Origin: Syntrophomonas sp. UBA5432
Lineage (GTDB): Bacteria; Bacillota; Syntrophomonadia; Syntrophomonadales; Syntrophomonadaceae
Length of the DNA stretch: 18,633 nt
NCBI GenBank assembly: GCA_002424365.1
Contig: DIRQ01000120.1
Span: forward strand, 1,330 to 19,962
Direction: 5' to 3'
A program made the translations under genes and the position numbers. Of the stretch, positions 12,211-18,633 are shown one piece after another. The notes under the pieces were generated by a model. It was not told where the DNA came from. It worked only from the letters and a program-made list of their open reading frames with translations, and made no database searches. The number at the start of each line of letters is the position of its first letter. The stretch's first letter is position 1.

Positions 12211-15200
12211 ATGAAAACCAACAATGCTGACAGTTTTGAGAATTTATTTAACCAGACCATTAAGGAAGTGATTCCTCACCTTAAGCGTTTTGGCCCCATA
12301 AATACCATAATCGGTATACCATTTATCAACGAAAAGGAATCACTGCTAGAAATACTACAAATAATCGGGAATAATGTAGAAGAGTTGCCGTCATCTAATA
12401 CTCTGTTAGTCTGCTGTGGTGATCCTGCCGGTGCAGAAATTATGGAAGAGATTCAAGCTCTTAATTTATCTATACCTCATTTTTCTTTGGTAATGAAACC
12501 GGGAGCTAATGGCCGAGGGGCAAGTATCAGAGCACTGCTGGAAATAACTAAACACCTGGAAGCAGATTTAATTATCATTGCTGCCGACCTCCGGCAGGAG
12601 CAGGGACGGGGCTTTAAAGTTGACTGGATTAAACAAATGGCCCGGCCTATCCAGGGTGATTATGATCTGGCCCTGGTAAATTTTAAGCGGCATCAATTGG
12701 AAGACCTGCTAGGGCGACTTTTCACCTCTCCTTTAGTGGAGGTTTTTTACGGCTATCGGGTTAGTGATCCCCACAGTAGTATGTATGCTATCAGTCATGA
12801 TTTAGTGGAAGATTTGTGCCAGGATAGTAAATTCTGGCCCAACATAACTAATGGCTACGGTATTGATCCCTGGTTAATCACCAGAGCCCTGCGTTGGAAT
12901 AAACGTATCTGTGAGGTAGAACTAGGAGCAAAATTATCTTATATTTCCAAAGAAAAATTAAATTTTGTCTTTACCCAAACTGCCGCCTCTCTTTTTGAGT
13001 GTATCACCCGAGATAGTAAGATTTGGCTTTCACGGGAACCGGTATTCAGGAGTTTAGATATTTATGCCGGTGCAAATTATCCGGATAAAGCGGAAGAAAA
13101 CTCTTTTTCCTTTAATGATATGTTAATTTCATTTAAACAAAACTATAGCCAGTACGAACGTTTAAGCAATCTATTTTTACCGTCTGAGCTAACGGAAAAC
13201 CTGTACCAAGCCTTAACCGCTTCAGGGACAAAGTTTTCTTTTAATCATCGTTTATGGGTAGAGACGGTTTACCAATTCCTGCTGGGATATAGATTTAACC
13301 CCGGCATTTCCCATGATGACCTTTTAAATAGTCTAACCTTTATTTTCGATGGGCGTATAGCTGGTTTTCTATCTACCCTGGATAAATTTACCACCCAGAT
13401 TCCAGAGTTAGAAAGCGATATTATCCTGCGTTATGCATCAGAGTCACTTAAGGATGAGCAGCGTAGCTGCTTTCTGGAACTCAGGGAGAATTTTCTGAGA
13501 CAATGGCAGCATATGACTCAGGAAACCCGTCCTCCAATTACTCCTGCTCACTTTATGGAGTTTATTCCAGGAGCGCCATTACTGCTACCCAAGCAATTAA
13601 AAGGCTCTGGAGATATTGACGTTTCTGTAGAAGCAATATTCAACCAAGTACAGAATTCTTACCAGGAGAAATTTGACCACTTCGTCCACGAACAACTGCA
13701 TCTTCCTATAAATGCGAATACGGAAGAATTAGTAAAGGGAATTACTGATTTTATGCAGCACCTGGAAAATACCCTGAAAGAATTATTGCCGGATGACCTT
13801 TATAGCGTAGAAGGGCTACAAGCAGTGTTGGACGGCCTTTTTGGTTTCCTGCCAATCCCCCACATTTTCTCGGTTAAAAACGAACTGTTGCAAGAATTTT
13901 TACTACGCTTCCCGCCCATGAACGTAATGATACCGCTAGGATGCAAACACCCTCGGGAACTGTTGCAAAAAATTGATGTACGTGATGCTTGGAGTTTGGC
14001 CGGTCTTATAGAAAACCATATGTATACAGAAAAAAGCCAACGGTGGCTGCTGAATAAGCTTACTCCAGAAACTATGGGGGAAGTAACTATTAAACCCCTA
14101 ATACTAGGTGATAAAACCGAATACGGCTCCTATCATCTGCTCCCTACCTGTAACTATGACAAGCTCTCTACCCGTATAGTAGTAAGCCCATACAGTAAAG
14201 GTATAGGCGGTAAATACCCACATCTCTATTTTTGTTTAATGGTAACTTATCAGGTAGCCCTCGCAATCAACTATTCCCGTTTATGGCGGGTTTACGCTCA
14301 GGAAAGAAGGAATCTGGGGCAAAAGGTGGGGAATTCTTTACAGGGATGGTATCAAGCCGGCACTTTCTCAGTTTATAATATTTTGGAAAATAGTCACCAG
14401 CGTTTGCTAGTTAACAATATTCAGGCTATGGCTGATACCCTTAAAACCGTAGGAAGAGGTAGGGAGGGGGAGGCTCTTCAGTATTTGGTAGAATCCTACG
14501 GCCTCAGCCAGATTTTGGAGGATGGAACTTTCCTACCATGTTCAGCCTGGACCTGGGCAACCTATAGCTATAAAGGAGGACAAAAAGTCCCTACACCTTT
14601 ATCTGCTGAAGTGGAAGAAAAATGGTTTAATCATCACCTTTTAGAGGAAATCTATACCGCCTTGGAATATAATCCAGGTGAAATTAAAGACCAGATAATC
14701 CAATTAATCGGGGATGGTCAGACCAGTGCCGACCTTCTAGATGTCATCCTTGGGGTCAAACCTGAAGACGTAATAGCGGTTCCGCAAGAAATGCTCGATT
14801 TCCCGCCTGCTAAGGATCTAACCAGATATCCAGATAACCCTATATTAAAACCGATTAAAGAACACGCCTGGGAATCCCGCTATGTTCTTAATGCCGCTGC
14901 TATTAGGATTAATGGCCTTATTTATATACTTTACCGGGCTTTTGGTGATGACCAGGTCTCGCGTATCGGCTTGGCTATAAGCGATGGCTACCGTATTCTG
15001 GAACGACTGCCCGAGCCCGTATTTTCTCCTGCAGATGAAAAGGAAGAAAAAGGCTGCGAGGATCCCCGGGTAGTTATTATCGGCGATGAGCTCTATATGC
15101 TGTATACTGCCTATAATGGAGTTATAGCTCAGATTGCTGCAGCTTCTATAACGTTAGAGAACTTTTTACACCGCCGCTTTAATCGCTGGCAAAGAAAAGG

Positions 15201-15774
15201 CCTGGCCTTCCAGGATATTTGGGATAAAGACGCCATAATTTTTCCGGAAAAGATAAATGGTCGCTATGTGATATATCACCGTATCGAACCTAGCATCTGG
15301 GTTTCCCACCTGGATAAATTAGACTTTCCCGCTCCCAAGGAGCAACATACTGTAATTTTGGGGCCTCGCTCCGGACGTATGTGGGATTCGCTTAAGATAG
15401 GGGCAGGAACTCAGCCCCTGAAAACCAGGTACGGGTGGTTGATGATTTACCATGGAGTAGATAGAAACCGAGTCTACCGGTTGGGAGTAATGCTGGTCGA
15501 TTTGAAGAACCCTGAACGAGTACTGTACCGTTCCCCCAATCCTATTCTATCACCGGAAACCGAGTATGAAATAGGTATACCCGGTGAACACTGGGTACCT
15601 AACGTGGTATTCACCTGTGGGGCAGTTCCTGCTGAGGATAAGGAACTATTGGATGTCGATGATGAAATTATTGTCTACTATGGTGCTGCTGATACTTACC
15701 TGTGTGCCGCCAGTGGAAAAGTGGGGGATCTGATTCCCGAAGAAATAAGAAAGTATGTAGAATCCCACCAATAA
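12211..15774 (+). CDS. glycosyltransferase-GH130 phosphorylase fusion protein
   Basis: A 1187-residue cytosolic fusion. Residues 28-260 are a GT-A glycosyltransferase-like domain (TIIGIPFINEKES; KPGANGRGASIRALLEI; YGIDPWLITRAL). Residues about 260-865 are a large, mainly helical region not recognised. Residues 868-1187 are a complete GH130 domain: YPDNPILKP, LYRAFGDD (907-914), GCEDPRV (948-954), IYHGVDRNRVYRLGVML, NPILSPE, and VVFTCGAV with YYGAADTY. GH130 enzymes phosphorolyse beta-mannosides to mannose-1-phosphate or run the reverse. In the GT domain the metal-binding Asp-x-Asp position reads A124-A125-D126, so its activity is doubtful. ATG 12211 has AGGAGG 8 nt upstream. The convergent GT4 and phosphomannomutase genes suggest mannan or mannoside metabolism; the exact product is inference. 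Confidence 0.85.
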   Translation: MKTNNADSFENLFNQTIKEVIPHLKRFGPINTIIGIPFINEKESLLEILQIIGNNVEELPSSNTLLVCCGDPAGAEIMEEIQALNLSIPHFSLVMKPGANGRGASIRALLEITKHLEADLIIIAADLRQEQGRGFKVDWIKQMARPIQGDYDLALVNFKRHQLEDLLGRLFTSPLVEVFYGYRVSDPHSSMYAISHDLVEDLCQDSKFWPNITNGYGIDPWLITRALRWNKRICEVELGAKLSYISKEKLNFVFTQTAASLFECITRDSKIWLSREPVFRSLDIYAGANYPDKAEENSFSFNDMLISFKQNYSQYERLSNLFLPSELTENLYQALTASGTKFSFNHRLWVETVYQFLLGYRFNPGISHDDLLNSLTFIFDGRIAGFLSTLDKFTTQIPELESDIILRYASESLKDEQRSCFLELRENFLRQWQHMTQETRPPITPAHFMEFIPGAPLLLPKQLKGSGDIDVSVEAIFNQVQNSYQEKFDHFVHEQLHLPINANTEELVKGITDFMQHLENTLKELLPDDLYSVEGLQAVLDGLFGFLPIPHIFSVKNELLQEFLLRFPPMNVMIPLGCKHPRELLQKIDVRDAWSLAGLIENHMYTEKSQRWLLNKLTPETMGEVTIKPLILGDKTEYGSYHLLPTCNYDKLSTRIVVSPYSKGIGGKYPHLYFCLMVTYQVALAINYSRLWRVYAQERRNLGQKVGNSLQGWYQAGTFSVYNILENSHQRLLVNNIQAMADTLKTVGRGREGEALQYLVESYGLSQILEDGTFLPCSAWTWATYSYKGGQKVPTPLSAEVEEKWFNHHLLEEIYTALEYNPGEIKDQIIQLIGDGQTSADLLDVILGVKPEDVIAVPQEMLDFPPAKDLTRYPDNPILKPIKEHAWESRYVLNAAAIRINGLIYILYRAFGDDQVSRIGLAISDGYRILERLPEPVFSPADEKEEKGCEDPRVVIIGDELYMLYTAYNGVIAQIAAASITLENFLHRRFNRWQRKGLAFQDIWDKDAIIFPEKINGRYVIYHRIEPSIWVSHLDKLDFPAPKEQHTVILGPRSGRMWDSLKIGAGTQPLKTRYGWLMIYHGVDRNRVYRLGVMLVDLKNPERVLYRSPNPILSPETEYEIGIPGEHWVPNVVFTCGAVPAEDKELLDVDDEIIVYYGAADTYLCAASGKVGDLIPEEIRKYVESHQ

Positions 15775-15844
15775 GAGTTGGTAATATAGGTGGTTACGTG
15801 GCCCTTCAGGGTATGGTCTTGGCCCATGGAGGGTTAATTAAAAT

Positions 15845-15878
15845 AAATGAGGCGGGCCTTAAGTGACCTGCCTCATTT
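15845..15878. terminator. bidirectional terminator between convergent carbohydrate genes
   Basis: Perfect 9-bp stem AAATGAGGC / GCCTCATTT, extended by GG/CC pairs. The minus-strand tail is TTTATTTTAATT and the plus-strand tail TTTAGTGTTTAG. It serves the fusion gene and the oppositely oriented toroid protein gene. Confidence 0.75.
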
Positions 15879-15911
15879 AGTGTTTAGTGATAAGCAAGGC
15901 TAAATCGTTAT

Positions 15912-16994
15912 TTACAACACAATTTTATTATCAGTGCCTATTTTCTTACTATCTTGTTTTTCAGCCTGCTTGATACTCGCTATGGCCTGGGTAGCCAGCA
16001 GCAATGAAAGAACTGCTTCGGCTCCCTGGTTAGCGTTTAAGCCATCCGGGGTTAAGCCGTCATGACAACCTCCGCTTTCTGAATCATAGAGCGGTACTTC
16101 CAAGATATTCTTCCCGGTATACCACGAATAAGCCAATTCTCCCATTTCGCGAAACTCATTACGGCTGGTAACTTCATAAGCTTGTTTGCACGCTAAAACC
16201 AATGAGCACGCATCTATAGGTTGCTGGTCAAAGAGTGGTATTTCTCCACCTCGTACCCACCAACCCCGGTTACCAACAACATTAAGATAACCCCGGGCAA
16301 AAAGCTGGTCACCCAGGAAACGTAAAGAATCCTGGGCTGCATTAAGAATCTTTTTATCCGATTTTATACTGTAAAAAGCAAAGAGAGCGTGAGGTAAAAT
16401 CGCATTACAGTAAGTTAAACGATCTTCAAACCATCTCCAATGTGCAACCCGGTTACGAAAATAAAGGTTGGTCAGATTTTGTCCAGCCTTCTTGGCTAGT
16501 TCAAAGCTATCCCGGCTGTACTCAGGAAAACTATTAACTAACTTGCTGCATCCAATAAGGGAGTAGGCTACGCTACGTGGATGTTTTAGGCGCCGTACCT
16601 CTCCAAGTGCTTTCACCACCATTTGGCGGCAAAATTGCTGCACTTCTTCATTTATATCGTTTGATGCTCCCAGGGAACAGGCTAAAAAAGCACGCCCTAT
16701 ACTATCATCTGAATCTATATCATTAACAAAACCCTGGCCGGGAAGCCACCAGTTACGCCAATTTCCCTCACTGCGCTGCGCCCGGAAAAGAAAACGGGAG
16801 TAACATAATGCATACTCGACCCGATCTTCCCAATCAGATTGCAATACCACTATAAGAGCACGGGCATTATCGTCTACGGTATATCCACTGCTGGGGTCAG
16901 GCATACTACCACAGGCAAACTGCAGCATCCCACGTTCATCACTCATACGCTGTAAATGCCTATAATCCAAGTTTTTGTACGTTTCCAGCGTCAT
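15912..16994 (-). CDS. (alpha/alpha)6-toroid-like carbohydrate-active companion of GT4
   Basis: A 360-residue cytosolic protein built of repeated helix pairs. Marks are SGYTVDDNARALIVVLQ (about 37-53), EGNWRNWW, IDSDDSIGRAF (about 93-103), HWRWFEDRLTYCNAILPHALF and GTDN-like C-terminal tail; Asp/Trp-rich loops between helices are those of glycan-binding or glycoside-hydrolase toroids. A 'TVDDNARAL' domain is, from memory, often found next to or fused with GT4 enzymes such as the one encoded just upstream. ATG 16994 is preferred (GAGGAGGT 11 nt upstream); a TTG at 17018 lies inside that site. It overlaps the GT4 gene end by 35 nt, indicating translational coupling. Enzymatic activity is not established. 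Confidence 0.7.
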   Translation of the reverse strand: MTLETYKNLDYRHLQRMSDERGMLQFACGSMPDPSSGYTVDDNARALIVVLQSDWEDRVEYALCYSRFLFRAQRSEGNWRNWWLPGQGFVNDIDSDDSIGRAFLACSLGASNDINEEVQQFCRQMVVKALGEVRRLKHPRSVAYSLIGCSKLVNSFPEYSRDSFELAKKAGQNLTNLYFRNRVAHWRWFEDRLTYCNAILPHALFAFYSIKSDKKILNAAQDSLRFLGDQLFARGYLNVVGNRGWWVRGGEIPLFDQQPIDACSLVLACKQAYEVTSRNEFREMGELAYSWYTGKNILEVPLYDSESGGCHDGLTPDGLNANQGAEAVLSLLLATQAIASIKQAEKQDSKKIGTDNKIVL

Positions 16995-18129
16995 AAAGCT
17001 CCAGTACCTCCTCAGCAATTTTCAAGTAAATCCCGGCTACACTTTCCCAACTAAATGATTGCCCATACTCTGCTACTCTCTGTTCCAACTCAACTTGAAT
17101 AGTCGGGTCCCCCAGAATAAGGTCCAACTGCTCTGCCAAGGCTTCCGGCGTTGCTTCGCGGGCAATTAAACCACGGCCCTGGGCCAAAATTTCCCGGGCA
17201 TATTCATAAGGAGTAGAAATAACAGCTCTACCACATCCTATTGCAAAGGACAACGGGCCGGAAACCGCTTGGTCCATATTAATATACGGACTTAAGTATA
17301 TATCAGTCATATAAAGATAATCTCCGATTTCATTAATATCCAAAAAGTGGTTTACAAAGAGCACATTATTTTCCAGCTTAAGCTCCTCAACTAATTGTAA
17401 AATACTGTTGCGGTAGCGTTCACCTTCACTTCTAAGCAACATGGGGTGGGTATTACCAGCAATCAGGTATAAGATGTTGGGGTGCTTTTCTACCACTTTG
17501 GCCAGGGCTTTTAGACCAAATTCTAATCCTTTTCCTGGTCCTATAAATCCAAAAGTTGTAATAATACGCCGATCCTTGAGACCATATTTCTCCTTCAAAA
17601 CCTCCCGATCTTTTATTAGAAAGTTAGGAACCCCATGTGGCACTACAAATATTTTTTCTAGCGGTACACTATATATATTAAACAGCAGTTTACGGGCTCT
17701 AGCAGTCATACATATAACACCATTTGCACAATTGGCTAGCCTCATTAGCACCTTCTTCTGATACTCGTAGGGATGGGGAAGTACGGTATGAGTGACCAGT
17801 AAATATGGTTTTTGAAGATGGGAGGCCAGCTCCAACACATAATCACCGTCCTGCCCTCCAAATATGCCGTATTCGTGCTGGATAATGACCAGTTCAATGT
17901 CAGGATTATGGTTAGCCCACTTGGCACAGGAAATATAATCGGCTTTTCTTTCCTGCTGAATCTTAAAGGCTACTTCCGGAGGATAAACGTAAGAACTAAA
18001 TGAATCAGAAATAGCAGCTATAAGAACTCTTTGCCCCTTAGGTAACAGGTTGTCCCTCAAATCATTAGAAAAGGTCGCAATTCCACATTTTCTTGGACTA
18101 TAGGTGCTTACAATTAAACATGCTTTCAT
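16960..18129 (-). CDS. GT4 family glycosyltransferase
   Basis: A 389-residue retaining glycosyltransferase with two Rossmann-like halves (GT-B). The N-terminal STYSPRKCGIATFSNDL (about 8-24) is the acceptor-side signature of this GT4 branch. HEYGIFGGQDG (about 85-95), TTFGFIGPGKGLEFGLKAL (nucleotide-sugar domain start) and SPYINMDQAVSGPLSFAIGCGRAVIST (donor-binding loop) follow. No signal or membrane segment. The most likely donor is an NDP-sugar such as GDP-mannose, inferred only from the neighbouring phosphomannomutase and GH130 domain. ATG 18129 is chosen because AGGAGGTG lies 8 nt upstream; a GTG extension to 18207 has no ribosome-binding site. Its end overlaps the toroid protein gene, giving a two-gene operon. 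Confidence 0.9.
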   Translation of the reverse strand: MKACLIVSTYSPRKCGIATFSNDLRDNLLPKGQRVLIAAISDSFSSYVYPPEVAFKIQQERKADYISCAKWANHNPDIELVIIQHEYGIFGGQDGDYVLELASHLQKPYLLVTHTVLPHPYEYQKKVLMRLANCANGVICMTARARKLLFNIYSVPLEKIFVVPHGVPNFLIKDREVLKEKYGLKDRRIITTFGFIGPGKGLEFGLKALAKVVEKHPNILYLIAGNTHPMLLRSEGERYRNSILQLVEELKLENNVLFVNHFLDINEIGDYLYMTDIYLSPYINMDQAVSGPLSFAIGCGRAVISTPYEYAREILAQGRGLIAREATPEALAEQLDLILGDPTIQVELEQRVAEYGQSFSWESVAGIYLKIAEEVLELYDAGNVQKLGL

Positions 18130-18368
18130 TTCTGCCTCACCTCCTAGTTTTTCCGCAGAAACCACTTGCATAATGCAACCCGGTAATTGAGAAATATCCT
18201 GATTCACCTATGTAAGCTATTGATACAAAGAATCGTATCACCTCCCCTTTTATTACTGGTTGGTAACCAACTTTTTGTAATCAGGCTCTATAAAAGCCCT
18301 GAAAAATGTAGTTATAATACAAATAATGAAAAAATAAAAGACAAGAAAGCTTTAAGCAAGTAAATATT

Positions 18369-18388
18369 GATTCCATGGTAATGGAATC
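18369..18388. repeat. perfect inverted repeat upstream of GT4 operon
   Basis: Arms GATTCCAT and ATGGAATC with a 4-nt centre. There is no U-tract on either strand, so a protein-binding operator is likelier than a terminator. Confidence 0.5.
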
Positions 18389-18450
18389 GTCAGCAGGTTA
18401 ACACTTTTCCTATTATCAATGATAGCATAAAAGTCAAGTTTAGTCAAAGA

Positions 18451-18471
18451 GCCAGGGCGATTACGCCCGGC
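18451..18471 (-). terminator. terminator of the phosphomannomutase gene
   Basis: On the minus strand GCCGGGCG-TAAT-CGCCCTGGC, followed by TCTTTG; one mismatch near the base. It lies 26 bases after the stop codon of the partial gene. Confidence 0.6.
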
Positions 18472-18496
18472 ATGGGTTTTTGCAGCGAAGTCATCT

Positions 18497-18633
18497 TCAT
18501 ACCCGCACTGAAATCTGATTTAAAAAGCTAAATAACTCTCTTTTAATGCTCTCTAGCCCATTGGGTGTCTTGCCCTCACATCGAACAATTAGTTCTGGAC
18601 CAGTATTTGAGGCTCTGACCAAACCCCAACCAT
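18497..18633 (-). CDS. phosphomannomutase/phosphoglucomutase, C-terminal end (partial)
   Basis: The last 45 codons of a minus-strand gene continuing past the window edge, ending in TGA at 18497. The translation reads GWGLVRASNTGPELIVRCEG, followed by KTPNGLESIKREL and a short tail. 'GWxLxRxSNTxPxLxxRxE' is the phosphate-binding loop of domain 4 in the alpha-D-phosphohexomutase superfamily, closest to the ManB/AlgC-type phosphomannomutase/phosphoglucomutase. It interconverts mannose-6-phosphate and mannose-1-phosphate, the latter being both the precursor of GDP-mannose and the product of GH130 phosphorylases. It has the same orientation as the GT4 operon but is separated from it by a terminator. 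Confidence 0.9.
   Translation of the reverse strand, partial: GWGLVRASNTGPELIVRCEGKTPNGLESIKRELFSFLNQISVRV

Larger units (their letters stand above)
18130..18496 (-). promoter_or_regulatory. leader and promoter region of the GT4 operon
   Basis: About 370 bases without a gene. It contains a terminator for the upstream phosphomannomutase gene (18451-18471), a perfect inverted repeat at 18369-18388 (GATTCCAT / ATGGAATC, 4-nt spacer), an A/T-rich stretch that may hold the promoter (TATTAT near 18314-18319 on the minus strand), and a 13-bp palindrome GTTGGTAACCAAC at 18259-18271. An orphan ribosome-binding-site-like GGGGAGGTGAT (18247-18237) is followed by no long reading frame. The two palindromes are candidate operators; none is assigned to a known regulator. 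Confidence 0.4.

Overview
The window looks like chromosome from an anaerobic, low-to-mid GC Firmicute of the Clostridia. The best guess is the syntrophic fatty-acid oxidisers (Syntrophomonas-like). The reasons are strong AGGAGG ribosome-binding sites, a Tat-exported [FeFe] hydrogenase with a b-type cytochrome subunit, short ferritin-like proteins, and a PAS-GGDEF-HD-GYP protein of the style common in that group. No taxonomic marker is present, so this placement is inference.

Layout. (1) 1-1240, minus: an ABC importer of the nitrate/sulfonate/taurine/NMT1 type, with a lipoprotein binding protein followed by an ATPase cut by the window edge. (2) 1460-3114: a small DUF2892-like membrane protein and, on the minus strand, a CCA-adding-enzyme paralogue whose nucleotidyltransferase active site looks broken while its HD domain looks intact. 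(3) 3118-3720: a relic-like region with a 21-bp direct repeat and a short ORF resembling part of a Y-family polymerase/ImuB. (4) 4009-6300: a cytosolic triple-PAS diguanylate cyclase with a degenerate HD-GYP domain. (5) 6311-9398: a promoter, two nearly identical molybdenum/tungsten-cofactor (Moco/Tuco) riboswitch aptamers each with its own terminator, a third terminator and a long leader. These are followed by the [FeFe] hydrogenase large subunit, its Tat-signal small subunit and a cytochrome b. (6) 9473-11947: a hotdog thioesterase, a membrane-anchored protein with an L,D-transpeptidase-like His/Cys motif, two divergent ferritin-like proteins and a small HTH regulator. (7) 12211-18633: a 1187-residue glycosyltransferase/GH130 fusion, convergent with a GT4 glycosyltransferase plus an (alpha/alpha)6-toroid-like protein, and the end of a phosphomannomutase.

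Two points stand out. First, cofactor-sensing riboswitches lie directly in front of a hydrogenase that contains no Mo or W. This suggests an electron-sink switch: when Mo/W cofactor is available, electrons could leave as formate through Mo/W formate dehydrogenase, and when it is scarce, as H2. Second, the carbohydrate locus pairs a GH130 phosphorylase domain (mannosyl-phosphorylase family) with a GT4, a helical toroid protein and a phosphomannomutase. It could be a mannose-1-phosphate-linked mannan reserve cycle comparable to mannogen. Both are hypotheses from gene context.

No tRNA, rRNA, CRISPR array, insertion sequence or prophage was seen.
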